DNA of 64,000 nucleotides, taken from the NCBI GenBank assembly GCA_047967505.1, contig CM106540.1. One strand, given 5' to 3'. The stretch's first letter is position 1. Each line of letters begins with the position of its first letter. Positions 1 to 11,794 of the stretch are shown piece after piece. The position numbers and the translations under genes were made by a program. The notes beneath the pieces were generated by a model. It was not told the DNA's origin, made no database searches, and worked only from the letters and a program-made list of their open reading frames with translations. This DNA is from Dipteris shenzhenensis. Its lineage: Eukaryota; Polypodiophyta; Polypodiopsida; Gleicheniales.

Positions 1-3000
1 ACGTGGCGATAGACGCAACACAGAGTTTTTAAGTTAAGCATTTGAAGAAGAGCAAATTTGGTGGGTTGTTTGTTTGTAGGATGTCTCCATCTTCAACAAG
101 CAGCTCTAGTGAGGATGAATCCCTTCGTATCCACCATCGCGAAATGTGGTGGGAGCAAAAAATCAAATGTCTGTGTGATCGATGTCGAGGAAACATGTAT
201 CATGCACGCAGGATTACGCTCAATCATATCTCAAAGTATGGAGAATGGGATGTGACCGTAAACAGGGTAAGGATTTGTAAGTTAAGGTTGATTGAGATAC
301 CTATGGGTGTTCATATGTTTGAGTTGTAATGATCCCGTTTTAATTTGATACAGGATGCAGTGCCACACCCGCACATGTTACCCTATGCCCGTCGTGAGGA
401 GGCAAAGCGTCGGCGATATGAGGTGGGATCTTCAGGAGGGACCGTTACGGATGCATGGAGTGATGGTGATAGTAGCCCTCCACCATTACCTCATGAAGCC
501 ATGGAGGAGGAGGTGTTTGATGATATAGTGCGGGATTTATATGTCCATCAAGGGAGGGATAATAGCATGGAGCAGGATGATCTTTTTACCGCAGCATCGA
601 CTCCACTATTTGAGGGGTGCACATTCTCTGTTCTACGTGCCTCCCTTGAGTTACTAAACTTGCAAACCATCTAAATGCAAGTTTGAATGCATTACTCAAG
701 TAAGCTTTAAAGTCGATTTTGCAAACATGGTGAATTATGCTAGTGGGTCAATTACTCGAATGCTTTTCCTCATTTATGGTCTTCACGTGCAGGCTATTGT
801 GTAAAATGCTTCCAAGGGAGAATAAATTACCGACCTCAAGAGATATGGCAAGGCAACATGTGACCTCTCTTGGAGGATTAGATTACAAGCGCATCCATGC
901 ATGTGTCAACGATTGCGTTTTGTTTCGTGGACTACATAAGGATGCAAGAGAGTGTCCTACTTATGGAGAGGCAAGATATAGAGCAGATCTCAAAACCTTG
1001 GACGTGCCTCGTAAGGTATTGCGACATTTTCCCATAATCCCTCGCATCCAACATATGTTCAAGTGCAAATCTATTGCAGAGCTCATGTCATGGCATTCCT
1101 CCCATCGATCAACCGATGGCAAGTGGAAAACTCCCGCGGACTCTCCTGCGTGGAAGCATATTGAAGACACATGGCCAAGCTTCAAGGAAGAACCTAGGAG
1201 CTTGAGACTTGGATTGGGTATGGACGGTGTGAACCCATTTGGTCTCAAAAGCACGTCTTACAGTTTTTGGCCAGTGGTATTGGTGAATTACAATCTTCCA
1301 CCCTCTATGGCTATTAAGAAAGGACATGTCATGCTGTCCCTTCTAATTCCAGGGAAACATAAAGTCAAAAACCCTGATGTTTATTTGGAGCCTTTGATTG
1401 ATGAGCTAGAGATACTTTGGAGAGGTATCGAGGTGCATGATGTGAGCAGGCCTCCCTCATCACGAGACTTCAACTGCAAAGCAGTCTTGATGTGGACGAT
1501 GCATGACTTCCCAGGCTATGGCGAGTGTTCAGGTAAGCATTGCATTTTTTAATTATGAATAGGCAAGGACGTGGCACCCTAAACCCACCTTCCACTCTTA
1601 ATTGCATCTATTGTTTTAGGTCTCACTACATCGGGTTACCATGCATGTCCTGTTTGTGGTCCTTCGCTAGTTGCCTCACGGGCAGACGCATTGAATAAGG
1701 TCATCTATGAGAATCACCATCGATTTCTCCCACCTGATCATCCTAGATATGTTTCCCCTTGGAATGAAGTCCTCCCACAATCACTCACCGCGGGAGATTG
1801 GATGAGAATTTGGGACGGTTCCACGACTCCTCCACCACTTGGCATGAGCCGGTAAGGATTTGTAACTATTGGCTGGAAGTAAACATTGGCTATATTGGTT
1901 GAAAGTGAGGATTGCACGCTAACACTTTATTTTGTTTAGATACTCCATCTTTTATCGTTTACCATATTGGTCCCACCTCAAGATCAATCATCTGCTCGAT
2001 CCCATGCATATCTTCAAGAATGTGGCATCTACCATTTGGGAGCATTTGAATGGGACACAAGATTCGGCAGGCATACGGGAGGATCTACGTACCACAGGGA
2101 GGATGCGTGAAGCTTGGCCTCAAGAGAGACCAAATGGGCGTGTTTTTTTACCTCGTGCACCGTGGATGTTATTAAAGCTAGAGATGGCGACGGTGAAGCG
2201 CGCTATTACTACAATTCGTACTCCCACTGGATGCATGAGGTGTTTGAAGGGAGCCTTTACAAAGAGCAAGAAAAGAGGTGTAGAGCAATTATATGGCTTG
2301 AAATCTCATGATTGGCACAAGATGCTCCAAGTAAGTATTTTATATGCATAATATCTTTTTCCTTTCAAATTTGTGAGTGAATAGCTATAAGCAACTAATC
2401 AACCACCTCCTCGCGGGTTCAGTTCATACTACCTACTAGCATTTCACGTAGTGCATCAAAGGACGTGAAAGATTGTATTTACAAGATGGGCGAGCTTGTG
2501 AGGTATGTGAGCTCAAAGGAAATAGATCCCACCACGCTTGAGAATGCTTGAGTTATGTCAGTGGAGGCGGTTTGTTTAGTGGAGGAGACATTTCCACGTT
2601 CTATTCTCACAAGCCAACTACATCTCATAGTGCATTTGGTGGATGAGATTGCTATATGCGGTACTATACATGCACGATGGTTGTTCTTCCTCGAGCGCTT
2701 CATGAAGACCTTGAAGGGCTTTGTGAGACAAAATGCAAGACCCGAAGGTAGCATGGCCGAGGGTTGGTTGGTACAAGAGTCACTTGTATATATTTCTGAG
2801 TTTCTTGTTGATGTGGATAGCTCTCTCCCACGACTATGGAGAGATGATGAAGACCTAAGGATGACCTCTATTGTGCCTCAAGGAAAAGGACGCAACAAAG
2901 TAATAGACACGGAGTTGCGTAATAGTATCAACCTCTTTTGCGTGCTTAATAGTGATGTGATGAAAAGATGGGTGACAAGATACGAGGATGCAAAGGCAAG

Positions 3001-3840
3001 AAGACAAGAAGAAAGGGCCCTCTTTCATACACACCATGGATCTCGTGTGCCATACCCTCAGCGTCTAAGAGCACTTCCAAAGGATATTCATGTGGATTGG
3101 CTACTTGATGAAATGGAGAAAGCAGAGAAAGACGAGGGGATGCATATCACAATGGAAGAATGGGAGTATGCTAGGGGATGCATGAGCAAGGTTGGTATAT
3201 AGAATGTTATGCATAAGTTAGGAGGTTTTTATAATTTAGATTGCTTATTTAATTGATTTTTTCTTGGTGTAGTGCACTATGTTCAATGCTATATGGTGTG
3301 AGGGCAAGCATTTTCGAACACAACGGATTGATGATAAGAGAAACACACAAGATTGCGGCGTCATTGCTAGCTTTGAGGGAGCCAATGGAGTCATGGATGA
3401 TTATTATGGCATAATCCAAGATATCATTATGCTTGACTTTCGATGCTTCTTTGTGTATGTTTTGGATGTAAAGTGGTTTAAGGACATGGTGGAAAGAGGC
3501 CCTAATGCAACAATCAAACTCCATGCAAGTGGCTTTGTAACTATTGACTCCACAAAGTTTTGGCAAAGTAGCTAGGAAGGACACACTAATACTACCGCAA
3601 CAATGTGAACAGGTACTATGCACACACATAAAAATACTCGCTTTTAAATATTTGATGCAAGAAAAGTAACATGATTGTGTTTGTGTTTAAATTAGGTTGT
3701 CTATCAACCAATGGTGGATAATAATAGGTGGTGGCATGTCATACCTATTATGCCACGTTCCAAAGTGATGTATAGTACATTTACTAATATGGAGCATATG
3801 GAGGATGATCATGGCCATGGACGTGATGATGACCGTGATA
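1..3840 (+). mobile_element. CACTA-like element, TNP2 copy 1 (3' truncated)
   Basis: Carries a complete series of TNP2 transposase exons but stops abruptly at 3,840, where copies at 6.3 kb and 12.9 kb continue into the C-terminal exon, 3' UTR and subterminal repeats. The 5' end lies before the window; the first bases contain a GATAGACGC-type word like the element's subterminal repeats. With copy 2 on the opposite strand it forms an inner palindrome (positions sum to about 10,329). Confidence 0.85.
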
Positions 3841-3850
3841 GATCTTAGCC
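81..3850 (+). pseudogene. TNP2-type CACTA transposase, copy 1 (broken)
   Basis: Probable exons by GT-AG borders and open frame: 81-266, 354-674, 793-1,532, 1,620-1,851, 1,940-2,330, 2,423-3,189, 3,273-3,613 and 3,697-3,850. They give the usual TNP2 order: an N-terminal region with CLCDRC; the transposase core with VNDCVLFRGLHKDARECPTYGEARY-like zinc residues, GMDGVNPF, MWTMHDFPGYGECSG, HACPVCGPS and LLDPMHIFKNV (Transposase_21); a DUF4218 block at about 2,550-2,800; and a DUF4216 block (3,279-3,575). Breaks: CGA to TGA near 2,549, a 4-bp insertion at 3,572 giving a frameshift and stop, and loss of the end. In the family the enzyme cuts element ends; this copy is almost surely inactive. Confidence 0.88.
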
Positions 3851-4109
3851 ATCCATCTTGATTTGCTCATCAATGGCTCTAATTCAAAACCTCCTCCACT
3901 TATCTTAGCCTTTGATCTTAATTTAGATCAAGGGCACACATTGGCAGTCACCTAAGCCCTCTTAATGAGGCCTATCCCAAGCCAAAATTTAATCAATGCT
4001 AAGAGGCCCTTAGCCCATGGGTTACCATAGTGGGCTCATTTCTAATTAGCTTAATCCTGCTCTTAATCATTTCCTTACGAGGCCCTTTGGAGACCCCATT
4101 TCTCCCCTA
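3841..4109. other. Non-coding spacer
   Basis: AT-rich sequence between the truncated TNP2 copy and the pyrimidine tract. It has several loosely repeated words such as ATCTTAGCC and TTAGCCC. No gene seen. Confidence 0.5.
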
Positions 4110-4957
4110 ATGGTCTCTCATTTTCTCTCTTTCCCTCTCTTTTTCTCTATTTTTTCTCCTCTCTTTTCCTCTATTTTCCTCTCTTTTCTCCTCTCTTTCC
4201 TTCTCTCTTTTTCTCTCTTTTATCCCCACTTTTTCTCTTTTCACTTTCTCTCTTTTTCTCTCTTATCTCCTCTCTTGTTCCCTCTTATCTCCTCTCTTTT
4301 TCTCTATTTTTTCTCCTCTCTTTTCTCCTTTTTCTCCTCTCTTTTTCTCTCTCTTTCTCCTCTCTTTTCCTCTCCTTTCTCCTCTCTTTCCTTCTCTTTT
4401 CTCCTCTCTTTTTCTCTCTTATCTCCTTTCTTTTTCCTCCTCACTTTTCATCTCTTTTCTCATCTCTTTCCTTCTCTCTTTTTCTCTCTTTTCCTCCTGT
4501 CCTTTCTCCTCTCTTTCCTTCTCTCTTTTTCTCTCTTTTATCCTCACCTTTTCTCTCATTTTCCTTCTCTCTTTTATCCTCTGTTTTCGTCTCTTTTTGT
4601 CTCTCTTTTTCTCTCTTATCTCCTCCCTTTTTCTCTCTTTTTTCTCCTCTCTTTTCCTCTATTTTCCTCTCTTTTCTACTCTCTTTCCTTCTCTCCTTTT
4701 CTCTCTTTTATCCCCACTTTTTCTCTTTTCACTTTCTCTCTTTTTGTCTCTTATGTCCTCTCTTTTTCTCTCTTATCTCCTCTCTTTTTCTCTATTTTTT
4801 CTCCTCTCTTTTTCTCTCTTTTTCTGCTCTCTTTTCCTCTCCTTTCTCCTCTCTTTCCTTCTCTTTTCTCCTATCTATTTCTCTCTTATCTCCGTTCTTT
4901 TTTCTCCTCTTTTCCTCTCTTTCGTCTCTTTCCTTCTCTCTTTTTCCCCACGTGAAG
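4110..4957 (+). repeat. 850-bp polypyrimidine tract
   Basis: Almost pure C and T on the plus strand, made of CTCTTTTCTCCTCTCTTTCC-like words. Two long internal blocks, near 4,151-4,270 and near 4,640-4,760, match in order with an offset of about 488 bp, so the tract grew by at least one large tandem duplication. The long Ser/Phe/Leu-rich frame read through it (4,110-4,955) is a composition artefact. It lies near the centre of the inner TNP2 palindrome. Confidence 0.93.
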
Positions 4958-4968
4958 CTTCAATAGCT

Positions 4969-5048
4969 TGACATTGAGCAAGCAGATATAGACTTTTGTC
5001 ACTCTAATTCAAAGAATACAGGAGTTTATAAATGCTTGCTCAATGTCA
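4969..5048. repeat. Perfect 16-bp hairpin stem
   Basis: TGACATTGAGCAAGCA at 4,969-4,984 is followed by its exact reverse complement at 5,033-5,048, with a 48-nt loop. It lies between the pyrimidine tract and the TNPA fragment. Confidence 0.8.
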
Positions 5049-5131
5049 GGTTGCCACTCTATTTTTTCTTCTGCATCTCGGGACGAGGGCATGCTCGATG
5101 GTAATCTTCTTCTTTTCTTTTCTTCAGTTCA

Positions 5132-5833
5132 TCATGTGGCCAGGAAGCTCTTCAACCTCAGCTGATCTTCGGGATGCCATCTTTTGAGAGTTATATAACA
5201 TTTTGGGGCACCCTCTCACTCCTGGGGAGTTATACACATACATGACAGGTACTACAAACACCCCCCTACGAGTCGGCAGTACAGACTCCAAACCACCCCA
5301 ACCCCACATCAGCTAATATTACCCCAGTGGAGTTGAGATAGCCTAGCCGGCTACAAAGCGGAGCCCCTTCTTCCCTCCTACAGTCAAGAGGTCCTTTTGC
5401 CTCACAGAGCCGCCGACGTACTCCCATGCCATCGAGAGTCACTTCTCCAGCTACGAGTGGCCAGTGTACTAGCTTGACATGATAGGGTAACAGGTCTAGT
5501 AGCAGAGAGAGCAGTGGGGGATGCATGGCACATTGCTTTAGGGAGGGTAATGGTGGGGGCGAGGATGATTTAAATAATGCAGACATGCCAGAGGGTGATG
5601 GTACGATCTTCTTAGATAGGAGGCATCTTGATGGATGCATGGGGGAAGGACATCATAGCCTTCATGTGATCTATAATTGCTAACAACTATTGAGATTGCT
5701 TTATTCACTACAAAGACCATCCAAAAAAGCTGGCTAATGAGACCCTCGTTGCTGTTCGCTCTAGGTATCCCAATCCCCCCAATGTTTAGTTCATAGATAA
5801 ATGGTCCAAGTCAAAGATTGTTAGGATACACAA
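5132..5833 (+). pseudogene. TNPA-like gene fragment, diverged copy
   Basis: Clearly related to the first exon of the gene at 10,302-11,348. Both have ATGTGG followed by a stretch ending ATATAACATTTTGGGGCACC (here) or its close match (there), then GGAGTTATAC, a Pro/Ser-rich part, the GATGGTACGAT word, and CACTACAAAGACCATCC. Many indels and stops break the frame. It ends at 5,829-5,833, where the 3' end of TNP2 copy 2 begins, so that element may have inserted into an older TNPA-bearing element. Confidence 0.75.
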
Positions 5834-5849
5834 CAACACAAAGCAACTA

Positions 5850-6115
5850 TAGATGCGCTTGGTAGATGCGCAAAAAAGCAGGTGCGTCTATAGGCGTTGC
5901 TTTAGTAGAGGAATTATGGGCGCATCTAAATGCGCGTCTAAAAGCTCGTCTATTTGCGCATAAATTATCGCGTCTACGTGCGTGTCTAACCTGAGAAAAT
6001 ACGGGCCAGTCTAACATCCTGTTTACTAGCGCGTCTATTTGCGTGTGTATTTGCACGTTTATTTGTGCGTTTACACTGAGAATCAGACGCGCATTTAGAC
6101 GCGTAAATAGATGCA
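5850..6115. repeat. Subterminal GCGTCTA repeats
   Basis: Dense short repeats in both orientations of (T/G)GCGC(G/A)TCTA and its complement TAGACGCG, with variants such as TGCGTGTCTA. Clusters of this kind next to CACTA termini are the usual binding sites of the element's TNPA-type protein. The sequence is seen directly; the binding role is inferred from the family. Confidence 0.75.
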
Positions 6116-6283
6116 AACCAGAGAATACAAAAAGTGAGATTTTGGTGTACATCATTGCTTTCCAAACATTGCCCATGATTACCAAAGCACATAATTTTTT
6201 GCAAGCCCACATATACAAGAATTAAGTGAGATGAGGAGAATGAGACAATATGTAAAATAGTTTTGCCAATATCAATTATGGGG

Positions 6284-9200
6284 CTACGGTTCAATCTCAT
6301 CCTCAATGAGATCAACCCTTGCCAAACTATCTACTTCAAAATCCAAACAAGTGTTTAGATCTACAAATACATTCAACCTACTACTACTTGTGCCACTCAT
6401 GTGCTCATCGAAATCAGCATCTCAAATGGTAGGCTCGTCCTCACGAGTAATGGCCTCAATATCTATATCTCCTATCTCATGATCATCCTCCTCTCTTGTA
6501 TCACGGTCATCATCACATCCATGGCCATGATAATCCTCCATACGCTCCATATTAGTAAATGTACTATACATCACTTTGGAACATGGCATAATAGGTATGA
6601 CATGCCACCATCTATTATTATCCACCATTGGTTGATAGACAACCTAATTCAAACACAAATACAATCATGTTACTTTTCTTGCATCAAATATTTAAAAGCG
6701 AGTATTTTTATATGTGTGCACAAATACCTGTTCACATTGTTGCGGTAGTACTAGTGTGTCCTTCCTACTTTGCCAAAACTTTGTGGAGTCAATAGTTACA
6801 AAGCCACTTGCATGGCGTTTGATTGTTGCATTAGGGCCTCTTTCCACCATGTCCTTAAACCACTTTAGATCCAAAACATACACAAAGAAGCATCGAAAGT
6901 CAAGCATAATAATATCTTGGATTATGCCACAATAATCATCCATGGCTCCATTGGCTCCCTCAAAGCTAGCAATGATGCCGCAATCTTGTGTGTTTCTCTT
7001 ATCATCAATCCGTTGTGTTCGAAAATGCTTGCCCTCACACCATATAGCATTGAACATAGTGCACTACACCAAGAAAAAATAAATTAAATAAGCAATCTAA
7101 ATTATTGAAAGCTCCTAGCTTATGCATAACATTCTATATACTGACCTTGCTCATGCATCCCCTAGCATACTGCCATTCTTCCATTGTGATATGCATCCCC
7201 TCGTCTTTCTCTGCTTTCTCCATTTCATCAAGTAGCCAATCCACATGAATATCCTTTGGAAGTGCTCTTAGATGCTGAGGGTATGGCACACGAGATCCGT
7301 GGTGTATACGAAAGAGGGCCCTTTCTTCTTGTCTTCTTGCCTTTGCATCCTCGTATCTTGTCACCCATATTTTCATCACATCACTATTAAGCACACAAAA
7401 GAGGTTGATACTATTATGCAACTCCGTGTCTATTACTTTGTTGCATCCTTTCCCTTGAGGCACAATAGAGGTCATCCTTAGGTCTTCATCATCTCTCCAT
7501 AGTCGTGGGAGAGAGCTATCCACATAAACTCAGAAATATATACAAGTGACTCTTATACCAACCAACCCTCGGCCATGCTACCTTCGGGTCTTGCATTTTG
7601 TCTCACGAAGCCCTTCAAGGTCTTCATGAAGCGCTCGAGGAAGAACAACCATCGTGCATGTATAGTACCGCATATAGCAATCTCATCCACCAAATGCACT
7701 ATGAGATGTAGTTGGCTTGTGAGAATAGAATGTGGAAATATCTCCTCCACTAAACAAACCGCCTCCACTGACATAACTCGAGCATTCTCAAGCGTGGTGG
7801 GATCTATTTCCTTTGAGCTCACATACCTCACAACCTCGCCCATCTTGTAAATACAATCTTTCACGTCCTTCGATGCACTACGTGAAATGCTAGTAGGTAG
7901 TATGAACTGAACCCGCGAGGAGGTGGTTGATTAGTTGCTTATAGCTATTCACTCACAAATTTGAAAGGAAAAATATATTATGCACATAAAATACTTACTT
8001 GGAGCATCTTGTGCCAATCATGAGATTTCAAGCCATATAATTGCTCTACAACTCTTTTCTTGCTCTTTGTAAAGGCTCCCTTCAAACACCTCATGCATCC
8101 AGTGGGAATACGAATTATAGTAATAGCGCGCTTCACCGTCGCCATCTCTAGCTTTGATAACATCCACGGTGCACGAGGTAAAAAAACACGCCCATTTGGT
8201 CTCTCTTGAGGCCAAGCTTCATGCATCCTCCCTGTGGTACGTAGATCCTCCCTTATGCCTGCTGAATCTCGTGTCCCATTCAAATGCTCCCAAATGGTAG
8301 ATGCCACATTCTTGAAGATATGCATGGGATCAAGCAGGTGATTGATATTGAGGTGGGACCAATATGGTAAACGATAAAAGATGGAGTATCTAAACAAAAT
8401 AAAGTGTTAGCGTGCAATCTTTACTTTCAGCCAATATAGCCAATCTTTACTTCCAACCAATAATTACAAACCCTTACCGGCTCATGCCAAGTGGTGGAGG
8501 AGTCGTGGAATCGTCCCAAATTCTCATCCAATCTCCCGCGGTGAGTGATTGTGGGAGGACTTCATTCCAAGGGGCAACATATCTAGGATGATCAGGTGGG
8601 AGAAATCGATGGTGATTCTCATAGATGACCTTATTCAATGCGTCTACCCGTGAGGCAACTAGCGAAGGACCACAAACAGGACATGCATGGTAACCCGATG
8701 TAGTGAGACCTGAACAATAGATGCAATTAAGAGTGGAAGGTGGGTTTAGGGTGCCACATCCTTTGCCTATTCATAATTAAAAATGCAATGCTTACCTGAA
8801 CACTCGCCATAGCCTGGGAAGTCATGCATCGTCCACATCAAGACTGCTTTGCAGTTGAAGTCTCGTGACGAGGGAGGCCTGCTCACATCATGCACCTCGA
8901 TACCTCTCCAAAGTATCTCTAGCTCATCAATCAAAGGCTCCAAATAAACATCAGGGTTTTTGACTTTATGTTTTCCTGGAACTAGAAGGGACAACATGAC
9001 ATGTCCTTTCTTAATAGCCATAGAGGGTGGAAGATTGTAATTCACCAATACCATTGGCCATACATTGTAAGACGTGCTTTTGAGACCAAATGGGTTCACA
9101 CCGTCCATACCCAATCCAAGTCTTAAGCTCCTAGGTTCTTCCTTGAAGCTTGGCCAAGTGTCTTTAATATGCTTCCACGCAGGAGAGTCCACGGGAGTCC

Positions 9201-9443
9201 TCCACTTGCCATCGGTTGATCAATGGGAGGAATGCCATGACATGAGCTCTGCAATAGATTTGCACTTGAACATATGTTGGATGCGAGGGATTATGGGAAA
9301 ATGTCGCAATACCTTACGAGGCACATCCAAGGTTTTGAGATCTGCTCTATATCTTGCCTCTCCACAAGTAGGACACTCTCTTGCATCCTTATGTAGTCCA
9401 CGAAACAAAATGCAATCGTTGACACATGCATGGATGCACTTGT
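6284..9443 (-). pseudogene. TNP2-type CACTA transposase, copy 2 (broken)
   Basis: Exons on the minus strand, by match to copy 1: 9,443-8,796 (truncated), 8,709-8,478, 8,389-7,999, 7,906-7,140, 7,063-about 6,730, then the C-terminal exon ending at 6,284. It has GMDGVNPF, MWTMHDFPGYGECSG, LLDPMHIFKNV, DUF4218 (VSVEAVCLVEE, FLERFMKTLKG) and DUF4216 (MFNAIWCEGKHF) words. It keeps arginine codons where copy 1 has a stop (ENARVMSVEAV) and has an undisturbed site at CAAAGTAGGAAGG. Its own break is CGA to TGA in SSH*STDGKW near 9,219, and the N-terminal exons are missing. Confidence 0.88.
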
Positions 9444-9879
9444 AATATACCCGCGACTTTTAAACCTGCTTTTCGGTGCGCCGCTCGCTTTGCTTTTCTT
9501 TTAACTACTTAAACTTCACGAGCGGCTTTCTTCCTTCATTATTAGCAGTTCTATAGATTCGAAGCTTAAGAGAGAGCCTCCCATACACACACAGTTCCAA
9601 GCTTTCACTCAAGACAAAGGGACCGTACCTACACAGCTTGCTTCCAAGCCTAAAGAAGAGGAGGAGTACGAACAAGGAGAAGAGGAGGAGAAGAAACAAG
9701 TTTGGAAAAGAAAGATCCTTCCATACCTTTTTCCAAGTAAGTCCTTTTGAAGTTGTTCTTGCTTGCTCTTTCCAGTTTTGTACTTTTTCGCATCCACGAA
9801 ACGCAGCATCTAGGTATGAGCGACACGTTCTTTTGTCGGGCGAAACGTCCTTTTCCACTTTTGAGTATTCTCGACTGTC
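9444..9879 (+). other. Probable leader of the TNPA transcription unit
   Basis: No convincing coding region. There is a purine-rich stretch (9,650-9,715) followed by TTTCCAAGTAAGTCC near 9,730-9,744, a good 5' splice-site context (GTAAGT), so this may be a non-coding leader exon. Short frames on both strands are conserved between arms only because the DNA is duplicated. Confidence 0.35.
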
Positions 9880-10225
9880 GGAGCGCGTGTATACAGGCGT
9901 CTGAGGGCGCGTCTAAATGCGCATCTACAGGCGCGTCTATTTGCGCGTCTTGCTTGCTACAGACACGCACAGACGCGGATATAGACGCTGAAACATATGA
10001 TCTGTTAAACGGAAGTTTAAACGAATTGTTAGACGTGCTTTTAGATGCGTTTTTAGACGGATGTTTGGACGGGCTGTTAAACGCGCTTTTTAACGCACTG
10101 TTAGACGGATGTTTTGACGGTCTATTAGACGCGGTGATAGACGCGCTTTTACTTGAACTGGTAAACGCTCTGTTAGACGCGTTTATAGACGCGAAGATTA
10201 GACGGGTCTATAGACGCGCTCTGAC
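9880..10225. repeat. Subterminal GACGCG repeats with an open frame
   Basis: Imperfect repeats of TTAGACG(C/G)G with about 12-nt spacing, in mixed orientation. In the left arm the array is open in the TNPA frame and would read as Leu/Asp/Ala-rich repeats (LLDAFLDGCLDGLLNALFN). The frame is open from about 9,747 to the stop at 11,091, with the first ATG near 9,816. The right-arm copy is not open throughout, so translation is doubtful. Confidence 0.7.
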
Positions 10226-10301
10226 AGAGCCTCTTTTTTTTTTTCCCCCTTTCTTCTCAGCTCCCAAAGTAATAGATTTGTTTATTTTTTTCCAGTTTAA
10301 C

Positions 10302-11764
10302 ATGTGGGGAGGAAATGCTTCTAGCTCACCTGATCCACGTGAATCGATATGGAAGGATTTATATAATATTTTAGGGCACCCTCCTAGTCCTGCGGAGTTA
10401 TACGGGTACATGATGGGTACCCTTAACACTCCCCAGGAGTCGGCAGTACAGACTCCGAGCCACCCCACACCGCCTGAGATCACCCCAGCGGAGTCCGCAC
10501 AGCCGTCTTATGCCCTGTCTTATGCCCCTTCCCCCGTACCGTCTTATGCCCCTTCCCCCATGCCGTCTTATGTCCCTTCTGCCATCCGGTCTTATGCCCC
10601 TTCCCCCATGCCTTCAGGAGGTCCTTCTGCCTCAGCGAGCCGTCGACGTACTCCCCAGCCGTCGAGACTCGGTTCTCCAGCTACGAGTGGTCAGCGTAGT
10701 CCTGCGCAGTCCCCAGCTATGAGTGGCCAGTGTACGAGCTCGACACGACAGGGTGGCAGGCATAGTAGCAGGGAGAGCGGTGGCGGATGCATGGCACAAT
10801 GCTTTGGGCCATGTGGCGGTGAGGCCGAGGATGATGATTCCGATGATTTAGACGTGCCTCTGGGTGATGGTACGATTTATTATGACATCACCCAGACAGG
10901 AGGCATCTTGATGGATGCGCGGGGAAAGGATGTAATGGCATTCATGCGCTCTGTAATTGCTAACAATTACAGAGATTGCTTTATACACTATAAAGACCAC
11001 CCAAAGAGGTTGGCTGATGAGACCCTCGCTACTGTTCGCTCTAGGTATCCTAATCCCCCCAATCGCCAGTTCACAGATAAATGGGCCAAGTAATAGATTG
11101 TTATGATACTTAGCAATAAAAGATCTTCCCTTAAGAGGCAGGCACTAGCGGAGCTTGCCAGACTTGAGGCAGGTCAACCTCCAAGGGGCCCGCCCCACAC
11201 CGCTCAGAAGCGTGAGTGGAAGAAGGCAATGAAGTCAGCGAGGGAGGAGCCCAGTCTGCAGCACGTGGAGGCACGGAGGATCCAGATGGAGGAGTATGGG
11301 AGCGCGCATTTTGGAGCAGGGGGTGTTGAATCATGGGAGGCCCAATTTGTAAGTATCGATCTCAAATTATATTGCTTATGTAGTTTATTAGGAGGTTGGT
11401 TGTTTCTTTGTACTAATCCCTCCACAAAGTGTATCGCGGTCATGCAGCTTGAGATCGTGGGCAGATACCCTACTCCAGTGGAGACAGCCTACCACCGCCA
11501 CCATCGCAGAGGAGATACATGGAGGCACTTCTATGATGACGGGTTGATTACTGAGGAGCAGTATACCCGAGCGACTGGACATGCCCCTCAGGTATTTGAA
11601 AGTAATTAAATAATGCCAAAATTATAAGTAAAGATTTGATTTTTCATACATTGATATATGTTGTCCCTTGTTTACAGGGCGCCCCTGCACAAGACGACGA
11701 GGAAGACGAGGAAGGAGGTGCAGAAGGGAGCGCATCAGGGAGCGTGGAAGGCAGCGAGGATTAG
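10302..11764 (+). pseudogene. TNPA-like DNA-binding protein gene (left copy)
   Basis: Likely exons: 10,302-11,348, 11,448-11,591 and 11,678-11,764, with clean GT-AG borders and kept phase. The N-terminal half is Pro/Ser/Tyr-rich with SYAPSP-type repeats, then an acidic block (EAEDDDSDDLDVP), a conserved block (GGILMDARGKDVMAFMRSV), a basic helical region (LKRQALAELARLEAGQ, KREWKKAMKSAREE), and an acidic tail (DDEEDEEGG). The layout resembles the Ptta/En/Spm (Transposase_24) proteins that bind subterminal repeats and assist TNP2/TNPD. TAA at 11,091-11,093 plus an adjacent TAG interrupt exon 1; the right arm reads Ser-Lys there. Family assignment rests on context and overall look. Confidence 0.62.
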
Positions 11765-11794
11765 TCGTAGAAGTAGTGCTACTATTCTTTTTTG

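Larger units (their letters stand above)
5829..9443 (-). mobile_element. CACTA-like element, TNP2 copy 2 (5' truncated)
   Basis: Read on the minus strand it runs from the middle of the transposase core (9,443) through DUF4218, DUF4216, the C-terminal exon, the 3' UTR and the subterminal repeats to a terminus near 5,829-5,835 (CACAACAACACAAAGCAACT on the plus strand). The 5' part is cut off at 9,443, where an unrelated TNPA-bearing segment begins. It pairs with copy 1 as an inverted repeat. Confidence 0.85.

Noticed and set aside
4110-4971. Two long Ser/Phe/Leu-rich open frames (281 and 124 codons)
   Set aside because: They are by-products of an almost pure CT tract, which lacks stop codons. 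No start context, domain or splice signal.
9650-9970. Minus-strand frames of 106-117 codons opposite the TNPA leader, also seen at 62,736-63,201
   Set aside because: Conserved only because the arms are duplicates; cysteine- and serine-rich shadow reading without family features.
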